NCBI RefSeq assembly: GCF_029892155.1
Contig: NZ_JARZAG010000015.1
Coordinates: 1-64,000 of the forward strand
Source of the DNA: Kitasatospora sp. GAS204B
GTDB taxonomy: Bacteria > Actinomycetota > Actinomycetes > Streptomycetales > Streptomycetaceae
Length of the DNA stretch: 64,000 nt
Reading direction: 5' to 3'
Below are positions 8,595-17,445 of the stretch, piece by piece; positions within the stretch are counted from its first letter, which is position 1; each line of letters opens with the position of its first letter. The notes below the pieces were generated by a model, which was given only the letters and a program-made list of their open reading frames with translations, made no database searches and was not told the origin of the DNA. The translations under genes and the position numbers were made by a program.

Positions 8595-9353
8595 ATGTCA
8601 CGTTTCACCGGCAAGGTCGCCATCGTGACCGGTGCCGCCCAGGGCATCGGTGCCGCCACCGCCAAGCTGCTGGCCGAGGACGGCGCAACCGTCGCCGTCC
8701 TCGACCTGAGCGCCGAGCGCGCCCAGCAGACCGCCGACGCGATCACCGCCAAGGGCGGCACGGCCCGCGCCTACGCCTGCGACGTCAGCGACTACGACGC
8801 CGTGGAAAACGCTTTCGCCAAGGTCGTCGAGGACCTGGGCGGCCTGCACATCCTGGTCAACAACGCCGGGATCACCCGGGACAACCTCTTCTTCAAGATG
8901 CCCAAGGCCGACTGGGACGCCGTCCTGACGGTCAATCTGACCAGCGCCTACAACTGCAGCCACGTGGCGCAGAAGTACCTGGTGGCACAGAAGTACGGCA
9001 AGATCGTCTCGCTCAGCTCGCGTTCCGCCCTCGGCAACCGCGGCCAGGCCAACTACGCCGCGGCCAAGGCCGGTATCCAGGGCCTGACCGCGACGCTGGC
9101 CATCGAGCTGGGCCCGTTCAACATCAACGTCAACGCGGTGGCCCCCGGCTACGTCGTCACCGCCATGACCGCCGCCACCGCCGAGCGGGTCGGCGCCAGC
9201 CCCGAGGACCACCAGGCCGAGGTCGCCGCCCGCACCCCGCTGCGCCGCCCCGGCCGACCGGAGGAGATCGCCGCGGTGGTGGCCTTCCTGGCCAGCGAGG
9301 AGGCCTCGTACGTGAGCGGGCAGACGCTCTACGTGAACGGCGGGGCGCGCTGA
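8595..9353 (+). CDS. fabG: SDR-family 3-oxoacyl-ACP/CoA reductase (FabG-like)
   Basis: A 252-residue short-chain dehydrogenase. The nucleotide-binding motif is VTGAAQGIGAATA (residues 10-22), followed by LVNNAG and the catalytic YAAAK; the C-terminal GQTLYVNGG is typical of FabG. It interconverts 3-oxoacyl and 3-hydroxyacyl thioesters with NAD(P)H. In this operon it probably works on CoA esters, supplying the 3-hydroxyacyl-CoA dehydrogenase step beside the acyl-CoA dehydrogenase and thiolase, rather than acting in fatty-acid synthesis. The ATG after AAGGAG at 8580 is the start; a longer frame beginning at 8532 overlaps the thiolase and is not needed. Confidence 0.88.
   Translation: MSRFTGKVAIVTGAAQGIGAATAKLLAEDGATVAVLDLSAERAQQTADAITAKGGTARAYACDVSDYDAVENAFAKVVEDLGGLHILVNNAGITRDNLFFKMPKADWDAVLTVNLTSAYNCSHVAQKYLVAQKYGKIVSLSSRSALGNRGQANYAAAKAGIQGLTATLAIELGPFNINVNAVAPGYVVTAMTAATAERVGASPEDHQAEVAARTPLRRPGRPEEIAAVVAFLASEEASYVSGQTLYVNGGAR
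8814..8827. other. Variant intragenic AAGCGCTT-like palindrome
   Basis: GGAAAACGCTTTCG is a two-mismatch relative of the GGnAAGCGCTTnCC palindrome, inside fabG. It carries AAC and TTC rather than strongly rare codons, so it is the weakest member of the set. Confidence 0.3.
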
Positions 9354-9370
9354 CCGCCTCGACCTGGAGG

Positions 9371-9404
9371 ACCGGCCCGTAGTACCTCGGTACTACGGGC
9401 CGGT
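9371..9404. terminator. Perfect 16-bp stem hairpin after fabG
   Basis: ACCGGCCCGTAGTACC, two bases, then the exact reverse complement GGTACTACGGGCCGGT. It starts 18 bases after the fabG stop and has no T-run, as is usual for actinomycete intrinsic terminators. It lies about 105 bases before the next gene, so an operator function for the ABC transporter operon is also possible. Confidence 0.7.
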
Positions 9405-9508
9405 CACTCTTCAGCCCTGGAGTACCACGGTTTCGGGGCCTGCGGCTCCTAGCGTTGAGCTTGACGCCGGCCGGAACGTCCGTCGGCCCGAGGCTAGGGG
9501 AACACCCG

Positions 9509-10489
9509 ATGATCGAGGCGCAGCAACTGACCAAGCGGTACGGGGAGAAGACCGCCGTTGACCGGCTGGACTTCACCGTGAAGCCGGGCATGGTGACCGG
9601 CTTCCTGGGCCCCAACGGGGCCGGCAAGTCGACCACGATGCGCATGATCGTGGGCCTGGACGCGCCGAGCAACGGTTCGGTCACCGTCAACGGCCGCCGC
9701 TACGCCGAGCACGGCGCCCCCTTGCAGGAGGTCGGCGCGCTGCTGGAGGCGAAGTCGATCCACCCGGGGCGCTCCGCCTTCAACCACCTCAACACCCTGG
9801 CGCTGACCCACGGGATCCCGCGCCGCCGGGTGGACGAGGTGATCGAGCTGACCGGTCTGCAGTCCGTGGCACGCAAGCGCGCGGGCGCCTTCTCGCTGGG
9901 CATGGGCCAGCGCCTCGGCATCGCGGCCGCGCTGCTGGGCGACCCGGCCACCGTGATGCTGGACGAGCCGGTCAACGGCCTGGACCCGGAGGGCGTGCTG
10001 TGGATCCGCAACCTGCTCACCGGGCTGGCGGCCGAGGGCCGCACGGTCTTCGTCTCCTCGCACCTGATGAGCGAGATGGCGCTCACCGCCGAGCACCTGA
10101 TCATCGTCGGGCGCGGCCGCCTGCTGGCCGACACCACCGTCAAGGACCTGATCCGGCAGTCCGGCGGTGACACCGTGAAGGTGGCCAGCTCCGACCCGGC
10201 GCGGCTGCGCGAGGTGCTGGCCGGTCCCGGCGTCGACATCACCGGACGCTCCGGCTCCGAGGAACTCCTGGTCACCGGGCTGGCGGCGCGGGCGATCGGG
10301 CTCAAGGCCGCCGAGCACAACATCGCGCTGTTCGAGCTGGCCACCAAGGGCGTCTCGCTCGAGGAGGCGTTCATGGAGCTGACCCGGGACGCCGTCGAGT
10401 ACCACGGCAACACCACCGCCCCGAGCCTGCAGACCGCCGAGCCCGCCGAGAACACCGAGACGGCCGAGCCCGTTGGGAGCGCAGCATGA
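9509..10489 (+). CDS. ABC transporter ATP-binding protein (DrrA/BcrA type)
   Basis: A 326-residue ATPase. Walker A is GPNGAGKST, the signature loop appears as FSLGMGQRLGIAAALL and Walker B is TVMLDEPVNGLDPEG. The order and the C-terminal regulatory tail of about 100 residues match daunorubicin/bacitracin-type exporters. It energises the membrane partner encoded next, with which it overlaps by four bases (ATGA). The ATG follows AGGGGAA; an upstream frame from 9455 only adds promoter sequence. A two-component system follows, so this is a typical stress- or antibiotic-responsive export module; the exported compound is unknown. Confidence 0.92.
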   Translation: MIEAQQLTKRYGEKTAVDRLDFTVKPGMVTGFLGPNGAGKSTTMRMIVGLDAPSNGSVTVNGRRYAEHGAPLQEVGALLEAKSIHPGRSAFNHLNTLALTHGIPRRRVDEVIELTGLQSVARKRAGAFSLGMGQRLGIAAALLGDPATVMLDEPVNGLDPEGVLWIRNLLTGLAAEGRTVFVSSHLMSEMALTAEHLIIVGRGRLLADTTVKDLIRQSGGDTVKVASSDPARLREVLAGPGVDITGRSGSEELLVTGLAARAIGLKAAEHNIALFELATKGVSLEEAFMELTRDAVEYHGNTTAPSLQTAEPAENTETAEPVGSAA

Positions 10490-11328
10490 GCACCGCCACC
10501 ACCACGCAGGTCGCCCCCGTGCGCGCCGAGCGTCCCGCCTACAAGGTCACCGCGGCCCGCGTGCTGCGCTCGGAGTGGGCCAAGTTCTGGTCGCTGCGCT
10601 CCAGTTGGATCACGCTGACGCTGGCGCTGGTCTTCGTCCTGTTCTTCGGGCTGATCCGGGCCTGGCGCTACAAGGTCAACATCACGGCCGGTAACCCCAT
10701 GGACGCCCCCGAGATGCTGGCGGCCAATGCGGTCAGCCTCTCGCTGTTCGGGCTGAACTTCGGCCAGCTGGCCGTCGGCGTCCTGGGCGTGCTGGTCGCC
10801 GCGGGCGAGTACTCGACCGGGATGATCCGCTCCACCCTCGCCGCCGTGCCGCGGCGCCTGCCGGTGCTCTGGTCCAAGGCCGCCGTCTTCGCCCTGGTCG
10901 CCTTCGTCGTCGGCATCGTCGGCGCGTTCGCCGCCTTCGGCTTCGGCAGCGGCATCGTCTCCGGCACCCGGGCGGCCCTGACCTTCTCCGACGCCGGGGT
11001 GCTGCGCAGCCTGGTCATGGCCGGGGTCTACCTGGCCCTGATCGGAGTGTGCGGCGTGGCCCTGGGCGCGCTGCTGCGCTCCGTTGCCGGCGGCATCGCC
11101 GTCCTGGTCGGCACCCTGCTGCTGGTCCCCGGGCTGATCACGCTGCTGCCGACCAGCTGGCAGAACAACGTCAGCCAGTACCTGCCCAGCCACGCCGGTG
11201 ACTCGATGTACGCGCTGCACCAGGACGCGCACACCCTCTCCTCCGGGATGGGCCTGCTGGTCCTCGGGCTCTGGACGGCGCTCGCGCTGGCCGGCGCCGC
11301 GTACCGGCTCAAGCGCGCCGACGCCTGA
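10486..11328 (+). CDS. ABC-2 type transporter permease
   Basis: A 280-residue membrane protein with about six transmembrane segments, starting LRSEWAKFWSLRSSWITL, the usual amphipathic entry helix of ABC-2 permeases. A long periplasmic-side loop precedes the AVSLSLFGLNFGQLAVGVLGVL segment, and GEYSTGMIRSTLAAVPRR is the conserved coupling-region motif. It pairs with the ATPase encoded immediately upstream (overlapping ATGA) to form a half-size exporter in the cytoplasmic membrane. A strong hairpin follows at 11340, before the sensor kinase gene. Confidence 0.9.
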   Translation: MSTATTTQVAPVRAERPAYKVTAARVLRSEWAKFWSLRSSWITLTLALVFVLFFGLIRAWRYKVNITAGNPMDAPEMLAANAVSLSLFGLNFGQLAVGVLGVLVAAGEYSTGMIRSTLAAVPRRLPVLWSKAAVFALVAFVVGIVGAFAAFGFGSGIVSGTRAALTFSDAGVLRSLVMAGVYLALIGVCGVALGALLRSVAGGIAVLVGTLLLVPGLITLLPTSWQNNVSQYLPSHAGDSMYALHQDAHTLSSGMGLLVLGLWTALALAGAAYRLKRADA

Positions 11329-11339
11329 CCGGCGTGACC

Positions 11340-11390
11340 GCGACGGCGGCCGGGGCCGCGGGTGGCCCCCGGGCCCCCGGCCGCCGTCGC
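11340..11390. terminator. Hairpin after the ABC permease gene
   Basis: GCGACGGCGGCCGGGG pairs exactly with CCCCGGCCGCCGTCGC across a 19-base GC-rich loop, starting 12 bases after the permease stop. It probably ends or attenuates the transporter transcript before the two-component genes. Confidence 0.7.
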
Positions 11391-11450
11391 GCTGCCGACT
11401 GCGCTCCGCGGTTGCGGCTGGCATGACGGACAGGCTGCGATGATGGACGG

Positions 11451-12824
11451 GTGACACCCATGACCAGCGCGACCACCGCGCCCACCGCCTTCGACGGCGA
11501 CACGGGGGACCCGATCTGGGGTCACCCCCTGGTGGCCGGTCTGATGCGGGTGTGCCGACGGCTCCAGCGATCCGACCGGGCCCGGCCCTGGCTGCTGGAC
11601 GCCACGCTGGTCACCGCCGTCCTGCTGCTGTTCGGCCTGCCGGACCTGCTGCACGGCGAGAACCGGCCGGGGATCGTGCACGCCAACGGTCTGCCGGTGG
11701 GCGCGGTGGTCGGCCTGCAACTGGGGTTGGCACTGCCGCTGCTGTGGCGGCGCCGCCGCCCCACCGCGGTCTTCGCCGCCATCGCGGCCGTCTTCGTCGC
11801 GCAGTGGTCGCTGAACGTGTGGCTGCACGCCGACATCGCCCTCTTCCTGGCCCTGTACAGCGTGGCCCGGCACGACCGCCTGCGTCGGCTGCCCTGGGTG
11901 GGCGCGGCGACGGCGGCCGCGCTGCTGCTGGCCGCCGCCCGGGTGTCGGTGGTGATCTCCCCGCTCGTCGCGCTCTTCTTCCTGTGCTGCACGGCCACCG
12001 CGGCGGCCGCCCTGGGCCTGGCGCTACGCGTCGGCACGGCCTACCTGGCCGCGCTGCGCGAACGCGCGGCACGGCTGGAGATCGAGCGCGACCAGCGCAG
12101 CCGGCTGGCCGCCGCCACCGAACGGACCAGGGTCGCCCGCGAGATGCACGACATCATCGGCCACAACCTGTCCGTCATCATCGGCTTGGCCGACGGCGGC
12201 GCCTACGCCGCCGAAGTCGCTCCACAGCGCAGCAAGGAGGCGCTGCAGCTGATCGCCGGCACCGGGCGCCAAGCCCTGGGCGAGCTGCGCCGGATGCTGG
12301 GTGTGCTGCGCGAGGAGCGAACGGACGGTCCGGAACTCACCCCGCAGCCGGGCGTCGCCGATCTGGCGGCTCTCTGCGCGCGGGTACGAGCGGCCGGCCC
12401 CGAGGTCACCTACCGGACGGTCGGCGACGTGGAGGCGTTGGACCGCGGGCTGCAGCTGACGGTCTACCGGATCGCGCAGGAGGCGCTCACCAACACCCTC
12501 AAGCACGCGGGCCCGGAAACCAGCGCGAAGCTCACGCTGCGGGTGACCGACCGCGAGATCCGGATCAGGATCGAGGACAGCGGCCGTGCCAGCGGCGCGG
12601 CTCCCGCCACCACCGGCCTCGACGCGAACGGGAACGCGAACGGGGACGGCAGCGGGGACGGGGACGGCCAGGGCATCACCGGAATGAAGGAGCGCGCCAC
12701 CCTGTACGGCGGGCGGGTGACCGCGGGCAGGCGCCCGGGCGGCGGCTGGACCGTGGAAGCCGTACTCGATCCCGCGCCCCTCGGCCAGCCCGCCGCCCCC
12801 ACCACCGTTCAGGCGGCGTCATGA
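11451..12824 (+). CDS. NarL-type sensor histidine kinase
   Basis: A 457-residue kinase. Residues 50-200 contain five or six hydrophobic segments and no large extracellular domain, so it likely senses within the membrane or through its partner transporter. A coiled linker leads to the HisKA_3 domain with phospho-acceptor His233 in RVAREMHDIIGHNLS. The HATPase follows (YRIAQEALTNTLKHA, then a G-box ITGMKERATLYGG). The ATP-lid region has an insertion of alternating N/G/D residues (about residues 385-404) encoded by short DNA repeats. The GTG start is supported by spacing only. The stop overlaps the response regulator start (ATGA). Confidence 0.9.
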   Translation: MTPMTSATTAPTAFDGDTGDPIWGHPLVAGLMRVCRRLQRSDRARPWLLDATLVTAVLLLFGLPDLLHGENRPGIVHANGLPVGAVVGLQLGLALPLLWRRRRPTAVFAAIAAVFVAQWSLNVWLHADIALFLALYSVARHDRLRRLPWVGAATAAALLLAAARVSVVISPLVALFFLCCTATAAAALGLALRVGTAYLAALRERAARLEIERDQRSRLAAATERTRVAREMHDIIGHNLSVIIGLADGGAYAAEVAPQRSKEALQLIAGTGRQALGELRRMLGVLREERTDGPELTPQPGVADLAALCARVRAAGPEVTYRTVGDVEALDRGLQLTVYRIAQEALTNTLKHAGPETSAKLTLRVTDREIRIRIEDSGRASGAAPATTGLDANGNANGDGSGDGDGQGITGMKERATLYGGRVTAGRRPGGGWTVEAVLDPAPLGQPAAPTTVQAAS

Positions 12825-13507
12825 CGACCGTGGTCATCGTCGACGACCAGCCCCTGCAGCGCTTCGGCTTCCGGATGCTGCTGGAGAGCGCCCCCGGCAC
12901 CGAAGTGCTCGGCGAGGCGGAGAACGGAGTCCAGGCCGTGCGGCAGGTCGCCGAACTGCGTCCGGACGTCGTGCTGATGGATGTGCGAATGCCCGGCATG
13001 GACGGCATCGAGGCGACCCGCCGGATCGTCGCCGCCGGCGGCCGCTCGCGCGTGCTGGTGCTCACCACCTTCGACCTCGACGAATACGCGCACGCCGCAC
13101 TGCGCGCCGGAGCCAGCGGCTTCCTGCTCAAGGACGCCCTCCCCGAGGAACTGCTGGCCGGGATCCGGGCGGTGGCGTCGGGCGACGCCGTGATCGCCCC
13201 CGGGCTCACCCGACGCCTGCTCGACACCTACGCCCACCGCCTGCCCGCCCACTCGGCCGACCAGCAGCCGAGCGATCCGCGGCTGCGCGCACTGACCGAG
13301 CGCGAGCACGAGATCCTGCTGGCCATCGGCCAGGGCTGGAGCAACGGTGAGATCGCCGAGCGCCTGGTGCTCTCCGAGAGCACGGTCAAGACCCACGTCG
13401 GCCGGGTGCTGGCGAAGATCGGTGCCCGCGACCGGATCCAGGCCGTGATCCTCGCCTACGACCTCGGCCTGACCCGACCCCAGCCGGACCGGGCCGCCGA
13501 GCGCTGA
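12821..13507 (+). CDS. NarL/LuxR-family response regulator
   Basis: A 228-residue response regulator. The receiver domain starts MTTVVIVDDQ with acidic pocket Asp8-Asp9 and phospho-acceptor Asp54 in VVLMDVRMPGMDGIEA. The output domain is a GerE-type helix-turn-helix, LTEREHEILLAIGQGWSNGEIAERL then STVKTHVGRVLAKIGARDR. It overlaps the kinase gene by four bases and almost certainly receives phosphate from it. The likely target is the ABC exporter immediately upstream, a common arrangement, but no binding site can be named from sequence. Confidence 0.93.
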   Translation: MTTVVIVDDQPLQRFGFRMLLESAPGTEVLGEAENGVQAVRQVAELRPDVVLMDVRMPGMDGIEATRRIVAAGGRSRVLVLTTFDLDEYAHAALRAGASGFLLKDALPEELLAGIRAVASGDAVIAPGLTRRLLDTYAHRLPAHSADQQPSDPRLRALTEREHEILLAIGQGWSNGEIAERLVLSESTVKTHVGRVLAKIGARDRIQAVILAYDLGLTRPQPDRAAER

Positions 13508-13625
13508 GCCGCCGGCGGCGCAACCGTCAGCCGACCGGGCGTCCAACGCCTGGCCTCCAATTGTCCGAGCGGGCTGCGATGCTGTGATCCGCGAGGCCCA
13601 TGGTGGGCCGGGTAAGGGGATCGAC

Positions 13626-14477
13626 ATGTCGACCGGACAGCCGGAGTCGAAGCAGCGAGCACTGGTCCTGGGCGGCGGCGGACTGGCCGGGATCGCCTGG
13701 GAGACCGGGGTGTTGGCCGGGCTCGCGGCGGCAGGGGCGGACGTCACGGGGGCGGACCACATCGTCGGGACCTCGGCCGGGTCGGCGGTGGCCGGGCAGC
13801 TGGGCAGTGGGCTGCCGCTGCCGGAGCTGTTCCGGCGCCAGGCCGAACCTGAGCTGCAGAACGCCGAGTTGACGCCGACCGGGATGACGACGGCCGAACT
13901 GTTCGCGTTCTGGGGCAAGCTGCTGGAGGAGGTCACCGACCCTGCCGAACGGCGCAGGCGGGCAGCCGAGTTGGCGCTGACGGCGCGGACGGTGACACCC
14001 ACGGCGCGACGCCGGGTGATCGAGAACCGGCTGCCGGTGCACACGTGGCCGCAGCGGAGCATCACGCTGGTCGCGGTCGACACCCGCGACTGCGAGCCCC
14101 GACTGTTCGACCAGGCCGGCGGGGTCGGCCTGGTGGACGCGGTCGCCGCCAGCTGCGCGGTACCGGGGATCTGGCCGCCGGTCACCATCGACGGCTCGCG
14201 GTACATGGACGGCGGTGTCCGTTCCTCCAACAACGCCGACCTGGCGGCCGGTTACCAGCGGGTGCTGGTGCTCGCCCCGATGGCGGACCCGGCTCTGGCC
14301 GACGAGGTGGCCCTGCTGGAGCGCTCCGGCCGGGTCGAGGTGATCACCCCGGACGAGGCATCCCTGGCCGCCTTCGGCACCGACCCGCTGGATCCCGCCT
14401 CCCGCACCCCGGCCGCCCACGCGGGCCTGGCTCAGGGACGGCAGCTGGCCGAGACGGTACGCGCACTCTGGAGCTGA
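13626..14477 (+). CDS. Patatin-like phospholipase
   Basis: A 283-residue alpha/beta acyl hydrolase of the patatin/RssA family. The oxyanion motif is LGGGGLAGIAWE (residues 15-26), the nucleophile is Ser50 in VGTSAGSAV (GxSxG) and the catalytic aspartate is in RYMDGGVRSSNNADLA. No signal peptide, so it acts in the cytoplasm on lipid or acyl esters. The ATG follows AAGGGGATCGAC; an upstream GTG at 13584 would add 14 residues. It stands alone between a response regulator and a small minus-strand gene. Confidence 0.88.
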   Translation: MSTGQPESKQRALVLGGGGLAGIAWETGVLAGLAAAGADVTGADHIVGTSAGSAVAGQLGSGLPLPELFRRQAEPELQNAELTPTGMTTAELFAFWGKLLEEVTDPAERRRRAAELALTARTVTPTARRRVIENRLPVHTWPQRSITLVAVDTRDCEPRLFDQAGGVGLVDAVAASCAVPGIWPPVTIDGSRYMDGGVRSSNNADLAAGYQRVLVLAPMADPALADEVALLERSGRVEVITPDEASLAAFGTDPLDPASRTPAAHAGLAQGRQLAETVRALWS

Positions 14478-14561
14478 GGGGGCCGGACATGGATCCGCCC
14501 CGTCCGGGATCAGGGCGCCGGGCGGGGCGGATCGGTTCATGGCGGGCCGGGGGCGACTGGC

Positions 14562-14740
14562 TCAGCCCTTCGGGCCCTTGGTGACGGTGGACGGCGCGGC
14601 GACGGCAGCGGCTGACGCCGCGCCGTCGCGCACCTTTCCTCGGGTGCGGCGTCCGCGAGGTGCGCCACAGATCCCAGAACGGCGAACGCAGCCGCGCCCA
14701 GCAGCACGGCAGCCGCTACACGAACCGGAGACTCCGGCAC
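14562..14740 (-). pseudogene. Small membrane or secreted protein, probably frameshifted
   Basis: A GTG with AGGTGG upstream opens a frame reading MPESPVRVAAAVLLGAAAFA, then a further hydrophobic stretch and HLADAAPEE. This resembles a signal or anchor helix of the tiny exported proteins common in streptomycetes. After codon 35 the frame becomes arginine-rich and continues to 14537, whereas a shift at a GAGGAAAGG run puts translation into an alanine-rich tail ending STVTKGPKG and a stop at 14562-14564, a more natural end. Either the gene carries a frameshift, the sequence has an error, or the resemblance is chance. Confidence 0.35.
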
Positions 14741-14807
14741 GCAGACCACCTGGGATTCACACCTGTTTGGCCGTTACCCGATGTGGTTCATTGTGGCTTA
14801 CTCACCG

Positions 14808-16904
14808 TCAGTTGGTCCAGTGCGGCTTCAGAGTGACGCTCAGAATGGTGCGGTACTCGGCCGGCTGCACGGCCGGGACGGTGAACTGGGCCGCCAGGTC
14901 GGTGCCGTAGACGCTGCCGGTGCCGGGCAGCGGCTTGGGGGTCGAGTAGCCGGCGAAGAGCATGGTGAGGCTGCCGTTGTCGTTCTGCACCACGGTCGGG
15001 TCGTAGACCCGGCCGCTGTAGTAGCCCGAGACACCGAGCGCGCCGCCGGTGGCCGCCTGCTGGGTGAGGGCCGAGAAGCCGTAGTCGGTGGAGATCAGCT
15101 TCTGCGGGGCCGACCAGGTCTTCCCGTCCCTGGAGGAGGAGTAGAAGATCTGGTTGAACGCGTCGCTGTCGCCGTCCGCGGCGTAGGCGCCGGAGAGGAA
15201 GAGGCCGTAGCTGCCGTCGGGGTTGGTGATCACGGTGCCGCGCGAGCCGATCCAGCGCAGCACGGAGTCGCTGTTGCTGGTCGGGTCGGCCAGGCCGTTC
15301 ACCTGGCCGAGGTCCGTGAAGTGCAGCCCGTCGGTGGTGTAGGCGGCGCGCACCACGGTGTAGTCCTCGTTGTTGCCGAACAGCGACTTGGGCTTGTTCT
15401 TGCCCTCACCGATCTTCGCCAGCTGCGCGTACGGGGCGACGGCCGCGCCGGGCGCTGCCACGTCGCTGCCCTTGGCGACCGTCCCGGTTCCGCCGGTGCA
15501 GCCGGTCAGTTGGGCGGCGTCGGCACCGGTGCAGGTGACCTGGACGATCCCGGCGGCGGTGCCCAGGCTGACGGTGACCGAGGCACCGGCGGCCGGCTTC
15601 AGCGCGGAGCTGTCGGCCACCGGGAGGGTGGCGGCCGGCAGGGTGACGGCGGCCGTGGTGGTGGTCGGCGTGAAGTAGTTGACGATCTTCTCGGTGTAGA
15701 GCACCGCGACGCTGCCCTTGGGCGCGCCCGGGTAGCTCGGGACCGTGCTGATGATGCCGTCGGGCGCGATCAGGCCGCTGGTCTGCTGGGCGGTGGCGGG
15801 GATCACGCGGTCGGCGGTGACGGGGTCGCCGGCCTTGATGGTCACGCCGCCCGGGGTGCGGGTGGTGCAGCCGGTGAAAGCGCTGGCCGTGGCGCTGGCG
15901 TCGTTGCAGTCCACCGTGACGCCGTCGACCGTGAAGTGGCCCGGCTGCTCGAACGCGGCGGTGCTGCCCACGGTGATGGTGACGCCCGCGCCGCCGGGGC
16001 CGGCCGGCACGCTCACGCCGGCGGTCGCCGCGGTGCTGCCGCCCATGCCGACCGGCTCGGCGGCCGGCAGGCCGGCCAACGGGTCGCCGCCCTCGGGCGT
16101 GAGGTGATGGACGATCAGGTTGGTGCCGAGCGTGTCGCCCGAGGGACGGGAGAGCGTGTACAGCACCTGGCCGTGGTGGCCGGTGCCGGCGTAGTTCGGC
16201 ACGTTCAGCACGAAGGCGTGGCCCTGGCCGTCGTCGTTGGTGTTGCCGTTCGGGCACAGGCCGGCGTTCTGCTCCAGCGCCTGGCCCGCGTACTTCCAGG
16301 TCTTGCCGTGGTCCGTGGAGGTGGCCGCGACCACCGCCTCGTCACCGTCCTTGGGGCGGTAGTCAAAGAGCCCGGAGAGCGTGTCGCCGCCGTCCTGGCT
16401 GGTGACGAAGGGGAAGTAGTACGGCTGCATCGGCAGCACGCTGCCCTTGGGCTGCCGCACCACGCTGCCGGTCTCGGGCGTGGCGCCACCGCTGGAGCAG
16501 TAGCCGTCGAGCGGACCGGGCGTGCCGGTGACGCCGCTGGCCGCCGGCACGCTGCCGGAGCCGGCCGGGTCGAGGGCCAGGTTCGGGTACGTCACCCCGC
16601 CCACCGTGACGTTGCCGCTGCCCCCACCGGCGTAGACCGGCAGGCTGTTGCCGTAGGACGCGCCGAGGGTCAGGTCGCCCTGGCCGAGCGTCCACGGACC
16701 GCCCTTGACCTTGTCGACCACCGGCGTGCCGACGCTGTAGGTCAGCGAGCCGTGCCGGTGGTGGTGCCCGCCCCAGCCCGGGACGCCCTGGGCGTCGAAG
16801 GTGTTGCCGTCGGCGTCGGCCAGTGCGGGGCCGGCGGTGGCGGTGAGCGCGGCGATCGTGGTGACCGCGAGCGCGGCGGTGGTCGCGATACGGCGACGTG
16901 GCAT
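14808..16904 (-). CDS. Secreted BNR/sialidase-like repeat protein
   Basis: A 698-residue secreted protein of unknown substrate. It starts at the ATG after GGGAGGAAG, giving a clear signal peptide (MPRRRIATTAALAVTTIAAL, ending near ALADADG). At least two BNR-type beta-propeller motifs are visible, DHGKTWKYAGQ and SSRDGKTWSAPQ, as in exo-alpha-sialidases and related glycoside-binding propellers. Between the propeller parts lie two related cysteine modules (each with VTC or VDC followed by a TGCT turn), a type also found in surface and phage tail proteins. I see no convincing catalytic arginine triad, so enzymatic activity is doubtful. It is divergent from the S53 protease gene. Confidence 0.75.
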   Translation of the reverse strand: MPRRRIATTAALAVTTIAALTATAGPALADADGNTFDAQGVPGWGGHHHRHGSLTYSVGTPVVDKVKGGPWTLGQGDLTLGASYGNSLPVYAGGGSGNVTVGGVTYPNLALDPAGSGSVPAASGVTGTPGPLDGYCSSGGATPETGSVVRQPKGSVLPMQPYYFPFVTSQDGGDTLSGLFDYRPKDGDEAVVAATSTDHGKTWKYAGQALEQNAGLCPNGNTNDDGQGHAFVLNVPNYAGTGHHGQVLYTLSRPSGDTLGTNLIVHHLTPEGGDPLAGLPAAEPVGMGGSTAATAGVSVPAGPGGAGVTITVGSTAAFEQPGHFTVDGVTVDCNDASATASAFTGCTTRTPGGVTIKAGDPVTADRVIPATAQQTSGLIAPDGIISTVPSYPGAPKGSVAVLYTEKIVNYFTPTTTTAAVTLPAATLPVADSSALKPAAGASVTVSLGTAAGIVQVTCTGADAAQLTGCTGGTGTVAKGSDVAAPGAAVAPYAQLAKIGEGKNKPKSLFGNNEDYTVVRAAYTTDGLHFTDLGQVNGLADPTSNSDSVLRWIGSRGTVITNPDGSYGLFLSGAYAADGDSDAFNQIFYSSSRDGKTWSAPQKLISTDYGFSALTQQAATGGALGVSGYYSGRVYDPTVVQNDNGSLTMLFAGYSTPKPLPGTGSVYGTDLAAQFTVPAVQPAEYRTILSVTLKPHWTN

Positions 16905-17445
16905 GAAGTCTTCCTCCCGATAGCGCCCGCGCGGGGGAAGACGGCGCGGGCCGATGCGACCGTGCGGGGAGTTGCACGGGTCAGCCGAGATCCTGCACAC
17001 CGGCGCCGACCGGTGGGAGCGGATCGAACGAGAGTTCACCGACCGTTCCCCGAGGGTCCGCCGTTCGCCCCCGCGATGGTCCCGACACACCGGAGAGACC
17101 GCCGTCACGTCCGGTCAGCGGCGTCCGGTTGCACCAAGTGGACGTTCCTTGACCGGCACTTGACGGTCCGTCGGGCGATCCCGGCCGGACCACGAAGACC
17201 GACGCGGACCCCACGAAGACCCCGCTGGGACCCGGGAAGGCCCCGCGAAGGCCTACGAGGACTCGCGGAGAGCGCCGCCGACCTGGGCCGTTCGGTCCAT
17301 TGCGAACACTCGCACGGATTTTTTCGGCATGCTCTCAGGGCATGTCAAGAGTCCGAAATGACTATAGATCCATCGGCTCTCCACACGATGGGATATCCGG
17401 GCCGACATGGTTTCGGCACGACCCTCCCCCATTCGAAGGAGTTCC
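16905..17445. promoter_or_regulatory. 541-base divergent intergenic region
   Basis: No gene is supported here. It should contain promoters for the sialidase-like gene (minus) and the S53 protease gene (plus). An AT-rich TATAGA at 17363-17368 is a plausible -10 element for the protease. GGCATG is repeated directly just upstream, around 17326-17345, with 14-base spacing. A short inverted repeat, CACCGG-6-CCGGTG, lies near 16998. Confidence 0.4.

Noticed and set aside
9371..9404. Palindrome as one unit of a CRISPR-like array
   Set aside because: It occurs once; no regularly spaced direct repeats with spacers were seen anywhere in the window.
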